Part shown: positions 49,306 to 58,080 of the stretch, piece after piece
How positions within the stretch are numbered: the stretch's first letter is position 1
Layout of the letters: every line of letters starts with the position of its first letter
Source of the DNA: Pseudomonas sp. LD120
GTDB lineage: Bacteria > Pseudomonadota > Gammaproteobacteria > Pseudomonadales > Pseudomonadaceae
Direction of reading: 5' to 3'
DNA: 64,000 bases
Assembly (NCBI RefSeq): GCF_009861525.1
Contig: NZ_WVHL01000001.1
Span: 1-64,000, forward strand
Made by a program: the position numbers and the translations under genes
Notes under the pieces: generated by a model
Told to the model about the DNA's origin: nothing
Databases searched by the model: none
What the model saw: the letters and a program-made list of their open reading frames with translations, nothing else

Positions 49306-49648
49306 GTGCCAAACGCCCATAAACCAAAGGCAAGCGCCCGACTCGCGGGGACGACAGCTCCTCGCAACCGGAACAACGCGGACGATTTGCCCCTGGCCTC
49401 CCCCTTTGCCGAAGGACTGGCGCTCACCCCAAAGCGCGTCTATGCCAAGGACGACAGCGCTCAGTACCTGAAAAGAGACTCTGTCGGTAGCCGCAGCCCC
49501 CGAGCCACGGCCCGCGTTGTTCAATGCGCACGATTTCTATGGCCAGCCCAGCCCATTGCAGAGCCACGAGCGCAGAGCGCTGAACACCGTCGAACACGGT
49601 TTCGAGGTCAGACTCGACGAAGCTGGCCCCGCGCTCACCCTCTGATCG
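49306..49648 (+). pseudogene. frameshifted ORF remnant of unknown family
   Basis: The 390-base gap between two minus-strand genes has coding-like plus-strand sequence in two frames. Frame 1 gives [20 protein letters not shown] then YAKDDSAQYLKRDS up to about 49485. The neighbouring frame then gives FNAHDFYGQPSPLQSHERRA, LNTVEHGFEVRLDEAGPALTL and TGA near 49648. A single frameshift near 49465-49480 would join them. GC at third positions is high in both parts. I do not recognise the family; a chance pattern is possible. Confidence 0.35.
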
Positions 49649-49651
49649 GAA

Positions 49652-49981
49652 TCAGTACTGAAAGTGACCGGTGCTGTGCACCCGCTCACCGTTGATCTGA
49701 CGCAGTTGGGCTTGCAGATGCAGGCACCAGATCTGCGGATCATCGGCCAGTTGATAGCCGTGAGTGGTCAGGCTTTCGACAATCGAGTCAAGGATCGACT
49801 CTGCGGCCACCGGGCCACAGAACGGTCCCTGGGACTTGACGGCTGAAGGTTGTTCACCGGCCATTCCGGCGGCGAAGAGAAGGGTCCACATACCGTTGTC
49901 CCCCGCCAGTGGGCGGACGCTGCATTCGATACGGGTGACCAGGCCAAGGCATTGGCGAGTGAGGCAAAGGTTGCGCAACAT
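49652..49981 (-). CDS. conserved hypothetical protein (PA4575-like)
   Basis: 109 residues from ATG 49981 (MLRNLCLTRQCLGLVTRIEC), with GAGGG upstream. Cys-rich in the first part, with LWTLLFAAG-type core (MWTLLFAAGMAGEQPSAV), GPVAAESILDSIVESLTTHG, and a C-terminal strand WCLHLQAQLRQING. No domain recognised. It lies next to the lon-like gene as in P. aeruginosa. Confidence 0.65.
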   Translation of the reverse strand: MLRNLCLTRQCLGLVTRIECSVRPLAGDNGMWTLLFAAGMAGEQPSAVKSQGPFCGPVAAESILDSIVESLTTHGYQLADDPQIWCLHLQAQLRQINGERVHSTGHFQY

Positions 49982-50195
49982 GGCGGCGACCCTCGGTAAA
50001 TCCACTATTCAGCCTTCAGTAGGAGGCTGTTTCGATCCCGCGACGTCTGTCGTTCTCCTTGCCCTGAGAATAGAAGAAAAGCTCGAGAAACAAAGTTGCC
50101 CCCACCAACAAGCGCTGAATGGTCTACTTTTAAAAATTGGCGCCGGCTCACTGACACCCAACAGCGAGGGCCAGGGCCCCCGCTATTGGCAAAAC

Positions 50196-52634
50196 TCAAG
50201 CCGGTTTAGTTTCTGTCAGCGCCTCTTGCGCCTGTTCCTTTTCCGCCTCTTTCAGATCCTCTTCGCTGATCATCTCGGCAATCACTCGCAGACGTTCCAC
50301 CACCCGGGCGTTAACGCTGCCCTCGGGAAACTGTCCTTCGGCATCCGGCTCACCGGCTGGCTCCCCCACCAGCAGACTCAGGGCTTCATCGGCCTGACGC
50401 ACGGCGTAGACGTGGAACTGCCCGGCACGCACCGCCTGCAGCACCTTCTCATCGAGCATCAAGGTGGCAACGTTGGCCTGAGGAATGATCGCCCCTTGCT
50501 CTCCCGTCAACCCACGGGCTTCGCACAGGCGGAAGAAACCTTCAATCTTCTCGTTGACCCCGCCCACCGCCTGCACTTCACCGAACTGATTGATCGAGCC
50601 GGTGATCGCAAAACACTGCTTGAGCGGCGTTTTCGACAATGCCGAAATCAGCGTGCAGGCCTCACCCAGCGAAGCACTGTCACCGTCCACATAACCGTAG
50701 GACTGCTCCAGGGCAATGCTCGCGGAAATTGCCAGAGGGAATTCCTGGGCATAACGACTGCCCAGGTAACCCGTGAGGATCATCACCCCCTTGGAGTGAA
50801 TCGGCTGGCCCAGATTGACCTCTCGCTCGATGTCGACGATACCGCTGCCTCCGGGATAGACCGTGGCGGAAATCCGCGCCGGCACGCCGAACGCCGAATC
50901 CCCCACTTCCAGTACCGTCAGGCCGTTGCACTTGCCCACGGCAGCGCCGTCGGTGTCGATCAGGATAATGCCGGCCAGCATGTCATCCAGGATTCGCGCC
51001 GATACCCGACCGGTGCGGGTGGCCTTGGCCTTGAGCGCACGCTCGATGTGCCCCGCGTCGGTCATCTCGTCCGACGCCAGGTGCCGGATGAAGTCCGCCT
51101 CGCTGACCAACTGGAACAAGTCACCGATCCGCGCCGACAGACGCCCCTGGTGTTCCGCCAGTCGCGCACTGTAGGTAGCCAGACGCGCCACCGCATCAGC
51201 GGTCAGCGGCGCCATCCCCTCCTCCGAGGTACGGGTTTTCAGCAACTGGGCAAACTGCTCCAGGCTTTCATCCACCATCGGAATGTCTTCGTCGAAGTCC
51301 ACCAGCACCCGGAACATCTCCTGGAAGTCTGGATCCAGGTCCTGCAGCGTGTAGTAAAGCTGGCGCGCGCCAATGATGACGACCTTGACCTGCAGCGGGA
51401 TCATCTCCGGCGTCAGGGTCACTGTGGCCAGACGGCCCATCTCGCCCAGAGGCGACTCCATCTTCAGCTTGCGCGACTGCAAGGCACGCTTGAGGGCGTC
51501 CCAGACAAAGGGCTCGCTGAGCATTTTCTCGGCTTCCAGAATCAGGAAGCCACCATTGGCCCGGTGCAAGGCCCCTGGACGCAGTTGCCGATACGTGGTG
51601 TAGAGCGCGCCCTGATCGGTGCTGTACTCGATCCGGCCGAACAGGTTGTCGTAGGTCGGATGCGGCTCGAACACCACCGGCGCGCCGCCACTGGCCGGGT
51701 GGCCCACCACCAGGCTTGGGCAGTACTGTTCTTCCAGCAGCTTGCGGGCCGCGGCATCGGTCTTGCTGTCGTCCACCAGTTGCTCGACCACGGTCTTCAG
51801 CAGGTACACCTGCATGGCCTGCAAGTAACCGCAGACACCGGCGTTCTCGGCATATTTCTCGGACAGAGGGGCGAGCAATGGCTGCAAGGCGAGCGTGATG
51901 GTTTCTTCATTGAGCTGACGCAGTTGATTGTTGGATTCGCGCTTCCACTGCGGCAGGCTCGCCAACTCCTCGTTGAGCCGCTCTTCCAGGGCGGAAATGT
52001 CCTCGTGAAAGCGCTCACGATCAGACTCGGGCAGTTGTGCGAATTCGGCCTCATCCAGCGCCTTGCCTTCGAACATCGGGGTAAAGGCGATATTGCTGCT
52101 GTCACGGTACAGCGCCACGCCCTTTTCCAGGGCCAGGCGTTCAATCACATCCAGGGCGCGGTCGTAACGCTGGTTGAAGGCGCGATCGATAGCGCTCTTC
52201 TTCTGCTGGTAGGAGGGATGTTCGAAGACCGCCGGAAAGGTCGCCAGCAGGTTATCGATCAGCGCATTGATATCGGTGATGAAATGACCCGCAGCACCGG
52301 CCGGCAGCTCCAGCGCACGGGGCTCGCGAGGCTCGTCGAAGTTGTTGACGTAGACCCAGTCGGACGGGGTTTGCAGGCGCTTGCCTTCGGCTTTCAGGTA
52401 GCGCTTGACGAAAGAAAAGCGGCCAGTACCCGGCTCGCCCATGACAAATACGTTGTAACCGGGACGCGGCATGGCCACGCCAAACTGCAGGGCCTCAACC
52501 GCACGTTCCTGGCCTAGCACACCGCGAAAGGGCTCCAAATCATTGGTGGTCGAGAAGCTGAACTGTTCAGCAGAGAAAGGACGTGTCAGCGCATCAGGCG
52601 CTAGACGCAAGCTGGCAGCAACAGGATCAGGCAT
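50196..52634 (-). CDS. Lon-like ATP-dependent protease (LonB type, AAA_32)
   Basis: 812 residues. The N-terminal AAA part has an altered P-loop, VMGEPGTGRFSFVKRYL (Arg in place of the usual Lys), as in this Lon-related family, then a long helical insert and AAA segment NGGFLILEAEKML. The C-terminal Lon protease domain has the nucleophile Ser in YVDGDSASLGEACTL and the Lys in GGVNEKIEGFFRLCEARG, about 40 residues later. It ends with an acidic/Gln tail. Homologous to PA4576 and E. coli YcbZ. Substrates unknown. Monocistronic. Confidence 0.9.
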   Translation of the reverse strand: MPDPVAASLRLAPDALTRPFSAEQFSFSTTNDLEPFRGVLGQERAVEALQFGVAMPRPGYNVFVMGEPGTGRFSFVKRYLKAEGKRLQTPSDWVYVNNFDEPREPRALELPAGAAGHFITDINALIDNLLATFPAVFEHPSYQQKKSAIDRAFNQRYDRALDVIERLALEKGVALYRDSSNIAFTPMFEGKALDEAEFAQLPESDRERFHEDISALEERLNEELASLPQWKRESNNQLRQLNEETITLALQPLLAPLSEKYAENAGVCGYLQAMQVYLLKTVVEQLVDDSKTDAAARKLLEEQYCPSLVVGHPASGGAPVVFEPHPTYDNLFGRIEYSTDQGALYTTYRQLRPGALHRANGGFLILEAEKMLSEPFVWDALKRALQSRKLKMESPLGEMGRLATVTLTPEMIPLQVKVVIIGARQLYYTLQDLDPDFQEMFRVLVDFDEDIPMVDESLEQFAQLLKTRTSEEGMAPLTADAVARLATYSARLAEHQGRLSARIGDLFQLVSEADFIRHLASDEMTDAGHIERALKAKATRTGRVSARILDDMLAGIILIDTDGAAVGKCNGLTVLEVGDSAFGVPARISATVYPGGSGIVDIEREVNLGQPIHSKGVMILTGYLGSRYAQEFPLAISASIALEQSYGYVDGDSASLGEACTLISALSKTPLKQCFAITGSINQFGEVQAVGGVNEKIEGFFRLCEARGLTGEQGAIIPQANVATLMLDEKVLQAVRAGQFHVYAVRQADEALSLLVGEPAGEPDAEGQFPEGSVNARVVERLRVIAEMISEEDLKEAEKEQAQEALTETKPA

Positions 52635-52895
52635 CGGGCTTCCTTACATCAGGCGGGGCAGATGGCGGCATTCTGGCGCCGGGTATGCCCGGCTGGCAAG
52701 GCGCGCCTCAGGGGAAAGCGTAGACAAACCAGGCGCCCCCCCACCTAGCGGAGTAAAACCGGCTTGTAAAAAAATACGGAACCCATGGAACGTGCCTAAA
52801 CTCCAAACTGCGCGGCTGGATAGATAACCGGCCCACTGGTGCCGACTCGGGCCAGTCTTCCTGTCCATTGGTATGCACACAAAGAGAACAACGCT

Positions 52896-53384
52896 ATGAA
52901 ACGGATCCTTCTCGGTACTCTTTTCACCGCTGTATCCCTCAACGCCATGGCTCAGGCGCCCGGTGGTCCGGATTGCGGCTGGGGCAACATGCTGTTTGAA
53001 GGCCAGCGTGGCACCCCAGCGCACTTCCTGGCATCCACCACCAACGGCACCTCTGGCAACGCAACCTTCGGCATGACCTCCGGCACCAACGGCTGCTCCA
53101 CCAATGCCTCGCTGACTTATGGCGGTAAATCCTGGTTCGCCATGAACGGCATGATGAACGAGCTCTCCGAAGACATGGCCAAAGGTCAAGGCGAAGCCCT
53201 GACCACCTACGCCGTAGTCCTGGGGGTAGCACCTGAAGACCGTGAACACTTTGCAGCGGTCACCCACGAACACTTCCAGCAGATCTTCAGCAAGGCTGAC
53301 GTGACCGCTGAAGATGTGCACACCAATACCCTGGCCGTGTTGAAGAACGATGCGCGCCTGGCGAAATACGCCACTCCCGCTTAA
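52896..53384 (+). CDS. DUF3015 family periplasmic protein
   Basis: 162 residues from ATG 52896 (MKRILLGTLFTAVSLNAMAQ), a Sec signal peptide. The family pattern PGGPDCGWGNMLFEGQRGTP, ATFGMTSGTNGCSTNASLTYG and LSEDMAKGQGEALTTYAVVLG is complete. The two conserved Cys could form a disulphide. Function unknown. A terminator follows. Confidence 0.9.
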   Translation: MKRILLGTLFTAVSLNAMAQAPGGPDCGWGNMLFEGQRGTPAHFLASTTNGTSGNATFGMTSGTNGCSTNASLTYGGKSWFAMNGMMNELSEDMAKGQGEALTTYAVVLGVAPEDREHFAAVTHEHFQQIFSKADVTAEDVHTNTLAVLKNDARLAKYATPA

Positions 53385-53394
53385 GCTCGATCCG

Positions 53395-53420
53395 CCCGTT
53401 CCCCTCGGGGAGCGGGTTTT
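53395..53420 (+). terminator. terminator of the DUF3015 gene
   Basis: CCCGTTCCCC and GGGGAGCGGG (one G-T pair) with a 2-4 base loop and TTTT, 11 bases after the stop codon. Confidence 0.85.
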
Positions 53421-53476
53421 ATTCTCTCGACCTTGCCCATCTTGGGTCTTTGTATTTCCGACTTAAGTTGCCCACC

Positions 53477-55330
53477 ATGCTCAAACGCCTTGCCTATCTG
53501 GCGCTCTGTGTCTGCGCCCCGCTGTACGCTGCGCCCCCTATCGATCCCCAACGTTTGCAGCAACTGGCCAACGATCCGTTCTGGCTTTCCATCGGTCACT
53601 ATGAAACCGCCAAGTTAGGCGGCTGGCGCAGCTACGTCAGCGATCCGAAGTTTTTCCTCGCCAGCGATGGCGCCCATCAGCCCGACGCTGAGTTGACCGC
53701 AACCCTCGATGCACTCTATGCCCCGACCAGTGCCGGCGAGCGACATGCCCAATGCGTCTACCCGGCGCGTACCCGCTGGCTCAAGGCTCAACTGGGCCTG
53801 AACGATTTGCCGCAGGTCGAATGCCGCGAATTCAAGCAGTGGTTCAAGGATGTTTCGCCCCACAGCACGGTGATGATCTTCCCGGCGGCGTACCTGAACA
53901 GCCCATCGTCGATGTTCGGTCACACCCTGCTGCGCATCGACCAGGCCGACGTACAAAGCAATCACACCGCACTGCTGAGCTACGCCATTAATTTCGGCGC
54001 TTATATCGAAGGCTCCGACAACAGCATCCTGTATGCCTGGAAAGGCTTGATGGGCGGCTATCCGGGCCTGTTCGCCCTGGTGCCCTATCAGGAAAAACTC
54101 TCGGAGTACCGCAGCCTGGAAAACCGCGACCTGTGGGAATACCGGCTGAACCTCACGCAAGCTGAAACCGAACGCATGGTGGAGCACGTCTGGGAACTGA
54201 AGCAGATCAAGTTCGACTACTTCTTCTTCGACGAAAACTGCTCTTATCGCCTGTTGGAACTGCTGCAAGTCGCCCGGCCCAGCCTGCGTCTGACCGGACA
54301 ATTCCCCCTGACAGCGATCCCCACCGACACCGTCAAGGCGGTCAAGGACGCAGGCTTGGTGGAACGGATCGACTACCGCCCATCCCGAGAACGCGAGCTG
54401 CTCAGTCGCGCCCAACCTCTGGACCCCGAAGAACAGCAATGGGTACTCAAGGTCAGCGCCGACCAGAAACAACTGCAGAACGCACAGTTCAAGGCCCTGG
54501 CCGGTGATCGCCAGGCCTTGATCGTTGACGCGGCGTACCGTCTTGAACGTTACCGGGCCAATGGCCTGGAGCGCGACACCGAGCGCTCCCAGCGCAGCTT
54601 CGAACTGCTACGGGCGATCAACCAGAACCCCGCGCCGACACTGCAGATCGAACGTCCGGGATTGCCGGAAAACGGCCACCAGTCACGCACCTGGCAACTG
54701 GGCGTCGGCACCCGCGACGACAAGGCATTCGCCGAGTATGGCCTGCGCATGGCCTATCACGATCTCAACGACAACGCCGAAGGGTTCCCCCTGGGGGCGC
54801 AGATCGAAATCCTGCAGATGAAGCTGCGCCAATACGAAGGCAATCAATGGCAACTGCAACAGCTGGACCTGGCGACCATCCGCTCCCTGACCCCACGTAA
54901 CGAACTGCTGCAACCCTGGTCCTGGCAGGTCACTGGCGGCCTGGAACGGGTACCGGGCAAGCACGACGATGAAACCCTGGTCAGTCACGTCAACGGCGGG
55001 GCCGGTGGCACCTGGCAGTTGGGCGAGGACACCCTGGGCTTTATCCTGGGTACGGTGCGTGTCGAGCATAACGCCGACTTTGCCGGTTTTTTTGCCCCGG
55101 CCGCGGGCTTCAACTCCGGGTTGCTATGGAGAAACCCACTGGGCAATTTCAGCCTCGAGGCCAAGGGCGACTACTTCACCAACGGTGAAGTCAGGCGCAG
55201 CCTGAGCCTCAACCAACAATGGGAGTTTTCGCGCAACCTGGGCCTGCGGCTTAGCGCACAACGGGAGTTCAGCCAACTGGCCAGTCCCGTCAGCGAAGTC
55301 ATGCTTGAACTCAAGTGGTATCACTATTAA
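53477..55330 (+). CDS. DUF4105 domain-containing envelope protein
   Basis: 617 residues from ATG 53477 (MLKRLAYLALCVCAPLYA), with a signal peptide. The DUF4105 domain has YLNSPSSMFGHTLLRID and FFFDENCSYRLLELLQVARP, both with conserved Cys/His-type residues resembling a cysteine peptidase fold. The C-terminal 200 residues are beta-rich with alternating strands (for example NGGAGGTWQLGEDTLGFIL) and end in an aromatic residue (LKWYHY), suggesting an outer-membrane barrel. Function unknown. Confidence 0.85.
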   Translation: MLKRLAYLALCVCAPLYAAPPIDPQRLQQLANDPFWLSIGHYETAKLGGWRSYVSDPKFFLASDGAHQPDAELTATLDALYAPTSAGERHAQCVYPARTRWLKAQLGLNDLPQVECREFKQWFKDVSPHSTVMIFPAAYLNSPSSMFGHTLLRIDQADVQSNHTALLSYAINFGAYIEGSDNSILYAWKGLMGGYPGLFALVPYQEKLSEYRSLENRDLWEYRLNLTQAETERMVEHVWELKQIKFDYFFFDENCSYRLLELLQVARPSLRLTGQFPLTAIPTDTVKAVKDAGLVERIDYRPSRERELLSRAQPLDPEEQQWVLKVSADQKQLQNAQFKALAGDRQALIVDAAYRLERYRANGLERDTERSQRSFELLRAINQNPAPTLQIERPGLPENGHQSRTWQLGVGTRDDKAFAEYGLRMAYHDLNDNAEGFPLGAQIEILQMKLRQYEGNQWQLQQLDLATIRSLTPRNELLQPWSWQVTGGLERVPGKHDDETLVSHVNGGAGGTWQLGEDTLGFILGTVRVEHNADFAGFFAPAAGFNSGLLWRNPLGNFSLEAKGDYFTNGEVRRSLSLNQQWEFSRNLGLRLSAQREFSQLASPVSEVMLELKWYHY

Positions 55331-55353
55331 CGGCAGCAGCTAACGGCAGCAGC
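55328..55353 (+). repeat. 13-bp tandem duplication spanning a stop codon
   Basis: TAACGGCAGCAGC occurs twice in direct contact (55328-55340, 55341-55353). The first TAA is the stop codon of the DUF4105 gene. The adjoining CGAGCTTCAAGC resembles degenerate REP sequence. Confidence 0.7.
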
Positions 55354-55435
55354 GAGCTTCAAGCGACAAGGTTTTCACGCGGCACCGACAATCCACCTTC
55401 TAGACTTCACTCATGCGAAGCCTGGGAGTCCCTGG

Positions 55436-55792
55436 ATGTGGCGTTATGGTTGGGCAGTGCTGGCGCTGGCACTGATCGGTGGTTGTGAATCGAACCACGA
55501 GTACTTGCTCAAGCAAGGCTATCCGCCGGCATTTGCCGATGGTTTCGATGACGGCTGCGTCAGCGGTCGTCAGGCGGCGGGGTCGATCAGCGGGGAATTT
55601 CGCAAGAACGTTGCACGCTACCTCAAAGACCCGCAATACGCCGAGGGCTGGAGCGATGGCTTCCGACAATGCCAGGCCATGCTGGAGAACCGGGACCGCA
55701 ACAACGACCGGAACCGGCATTGGGACGAACGCGAGCGCGCCTGGCAGCAGGAAAAGGATCGCGACGCGGCCCGGGCCTATCGTTCGCAGTAG
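55436..55792 (+). CDS. small putative lipoprotein
   Basis: 118 residues. Lipobox LIGGC (Cys17) after MWRYGWAVLALA. The mature part has FADGFDDGCVSGRQAAG and YAEGWSDGFRQCQAMLE, two Gly-Asp-Gly-Cys-like repeats that may bind each other by disulphide, and a charged Arg/Asp/Asn-rich tail. Similar proteins are annotated only as hypothetical lipoproteins. Lies 73 bases upstream of the GreB-like gene. Confidence 0.75.
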   Translation: MWRYGWAVLALALIGGCESNHEYLLKQGYPPAFADGFDDGCVSGRQAAGSISGEFRKNVARYLKDPQYAEGWSDGFRQCQAMLENRDRNNDRNRHWDERERAWQQEKDRDAARAYRSQ

Positions 55793-55864
55793 GTCGTTTT
55801 CAGGTAACCGCCCAGGTTAAAAGCCTGCAACCATGGACCCTCCCTCCCTTCAAGGAGAACCACC

Positions 55865-56359
55865 ATGAGCCGCGCTTTCGTCAACGAAGATCAGGCCGCC
55901 GCCCAGGCCGAGCAACCCGTGGAGCGTCAGATCAGCGCTCAACCCAATTACGTCACGCCGCTTGGTTTTTCCGAGTTGCAGGCCAAGGTCGCGCAACTGC
56001 ACAACCAGCACGCGGAGCAAGCCGAGTTGGGCGATGAGGCCGACCCGCAACGGGTGGCGGAGCTGGAACGGGACCTGCGCTACTTCTCTTCGCGACTGCA
56101 CAGCGCGCAGGTAGTGACGGCCGCCACCTCCCGCGACAAGGTGCAGATCGGCAGCCGGGTGACCTTCGTCGATGAACAGGATCAACAGCACAGCATGCAG
56201 TTGGTCGGGGAGGATCAAGCGGATGCGGCCAAGGGCTTGATCAACTGGGCCTCGCCACTGGGTCGTGCCTTGCTGGGAGCACAACCGGGTGACGAAGTCC
56301 TGTGGCAGCGGCCGGTGGGCGACCAGATGATCGAAGTCATCCGTATCGAACCGGCCTGA
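55865..56359 (+). CDS. GreA/GreB-family elongation factor-like protein
   Basis: 164 residues with AAGGAG site. A short N-terminal coiled coil (FSELQAKVAQLHNQHAEQAE, ELERDLRYFSSRLHSAQVV) lies next to a GreA/GreB C-terminal FKBP-like domain (VQIGSRVTFVDEQDQQHSMQ, SPLGRALLGAQPGDEVLWQRP). The helix tip lacks the conserved Asp-Glu pair of transcript-cleavage factors, so it is likely an Rnk-like or anti-Gre regulator. Convergent with gdhA, only 6 bases apart. Confidence 0.8.
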   Translation: MSRAFVNEDQAAAQAEQPVERQISAQPNYVTPLGFSELQAKVAQLHNQHAEQAELGDEADPQRVAELERDLRYFSSRLHSAQVVTAATSRDKVQIGSRVTFVDEQDQQHSMQLVGEDQADAAKGLINWASPLGRALLGAQPGDEVLWQRPVGDQMIEVIRIEPA

Positions 56360-56365
56360 AACCAC

Positions 56366-57703
56366 TCACACCACGCCTTGGGCGAGCATCGCATCGGCAA
56401 CTTTGACGAAGCCGGCAATATTCGCCCCTTTGACGTAATTGATCCGACCGTTCTCTTCGCCGTAATGCACGCAGGCATGGTGGATCGACTGCATGATGTT
56501 GTGCAGCTTGCTGTCCACTTCGCCCGCAGTCCACAACAGGCGCATGGCGTTCTGCGACATCTCCAGCCCGCTCACCGCGACGCCGCCAGCGTTGGAGGCC
56601 TTGCCCGGGGCGAAGAGAATACCGGCGTCGATAAAGATATCCACAGCTTCCAGGGTCGTCGGCATGTTGGCGCCTTCGGCGACACAGATGCAGCCATTGC
56701 GCAGCAGCGCCTGGGCCCCCTCCACGTCCAGCTCGTTCTGCGTGGCACACGGCAGGGCGATATCGCAGGCCAGGCTCCACGGTGTCTTGCCGGCACGGAA
56801 CTCCAGGCCAAACTGGCTCGCCAGCTCGCTGATCCGGCCACGCTTGACGTTCTTCAATTCCAGCACCGCCAGCCACTGTTCTTCGCTCAGGCCGGACTCG
56901 CAGTACAAGGTGCCTTCGGAGTCAGACAGGGAGATCACCTTGCCCCCCAGGTCCATGACCTTGCGAGCCGCATATTGCGCGACGTTGCCGGAACCGGAAA
57001 TCGCCACGCGCTTGCCTTCGACCCGGTCGCCGCGACGCTTGAGCATTTCCTCGGCGAAGTACACGCAACCAAACCCGGTAGCTTCAGGGCGGATCAGGCT
57101 GCCGCCGTAGCTGATGCCCTTGCCGGTGAACACCGACGTGAACTGGTTGCTCAGACGCTTGTATTGCCCAAACAGGAAACCGATTTCCCGGGCGCCAACA
57201 CCGATATCGCCTGCTGGCACATCTACATCGGCACCGATATGCCGGTACAGCTCGGTCATGAACGCCTGGCAAAAGCGCATCACCTCAGCGTCACTCTTGC
57301 CTTTGGGGTTGAAGTCCGAGCCGCCCTTGCCGCCGCCCATGGGCAAGGAGGTCAGAGAGTTCTTGAAGGTTTGCTCGAAGGCGAGGAATTTCAGCACGCC
57401 CATGTTGACCGACGGATGGAAGCGCAGGCCACCTTTGTAGGGACCGATCGCACTGTTCATCTGGATGCGGAAGCCGCGATTGACCCTTACCTTGCCTTGA
57501 TCGTCGACCCAGGACACCCGAAACACCACAGTGCGCTCAGGCTCGCAGATCCGCTCAAGAACGCCAGAGCTTAAATAGTGCGGGTTGGCTTCGAGAAACG
57601 GCCAGAGACTGCGCAGTACTTCTTCCACCGCCTGGTGAAATTCAGGTTGGTCCGGGTCGCGCTTTTTCAGGCGGGCGAGGAATTCTTCGACGGATTCGAT
57701 CAT
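56366..57703 (-). CDS. gdhA: NADP-specific glutamate dehydrogenase
   Basis: 445 residues from ATG 57703 (MIESVEEFLARLKKRDPDQP). Substrate motif GGLRFHPSVNMGVLKFLAFE, catalytic Lys in LPMGGGKGGSDFNPKGKSD, PAGDIGVGAREIGFLFG, and nucleotide motif GSGNVAQYAARKV. The hexameric bacterial NADP type. It assimilates ammonium into glutamate at high nitrogen. No terminator is seen in the 6-base gap to the convergent gene. Confidence 0.96.
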   Translation of the reverse strand: MIESVEEFLARLKKRDPDQPEFHQAVEEVLRSLWPFLEANPHYLSSGVLERICEPERTVVFRVSWVDDQGKVRVNRGFRIQMNSAIGPYKGGLRFHPSVNMGVLKFLAFEQTFKNSLTSLPMGGGKGGSDFNPKGKSDAEVMRFCQAFMTELYRHIGADVDVPAGDIGVGAREIGFLFGQYKRLSNQFTSVFTGKGISYGGSLIRPEATGFGCVYFAEEMLKRRGDRVEGKRVAISGSGNVAQYAARKVMDLGGKVISLSDSEGTLYCESGLSEEQWLAVLELKNVKRGRISELASQFGLEFRAGKTPWSLACDIALPCATQNELDVEGAQALLRNGCICVAEGANMPTTLEAVDIFIDAGILFAPGKASNAGGVAVSGLEMSQNAMRLLWTAGEVDSKLHNIMQSIHHACVHYGEENGRINYVKGANIAGFVKVADAMLAQGVV

Positions 57704-57994
57704 GGAAAGTCTCGGCAAATTTATTGTCGTTAAGGGGAGATTTGCCCGGGACTTTAACAATTCAACCCGCACCGTGACAGCGCAAAATGTCGCAGATCTG
57801 AATTTAAATGGTGCAATAAATATAAGTGACGACGATTTTCAGGGGTTTTGTGCACTGGTTTAGTGGCAAGAATTGCAGAGCTTGCACGTTTTTGGGGAGC
57901 CATAGAAAACGCTTCACCGGCCAGTCGACGCGCAGCGCAACGGCCGTTTTTTTGTAGGGACCGGCTTGCCGACGAACAAAAAACGGAGCCCTAA
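57704..57994. other. 291-base gap upstream of gdhA
   Basis: No gene. It holds an AT-rich stretch (57795-57845) likely to contain the gdhA promoter, a degenerate REP-like sequence at 57951-57976 (TTGTAGGGACCGGCTTGCCG), and the left arm of a split terminator hairpin (57981-57990) described under the IS finding. Confidence 0.6.
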
Positions 57995-58080
57995 CAGACC
58001 GTGTGAAAACACACTGACAGGCCTTAGACCAAACGCCCCGACTTGTTCGGCGCGTTTGTTTTTGTGCTGAAAAAGGCTCT

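Noticed and set aside
57860..57885. TGGCAAGAATTGCA as a sigma-54 promoter near gdhA
   Set aside because: The GG-to-GC spacing is two bases too short and it points away from gdhA.
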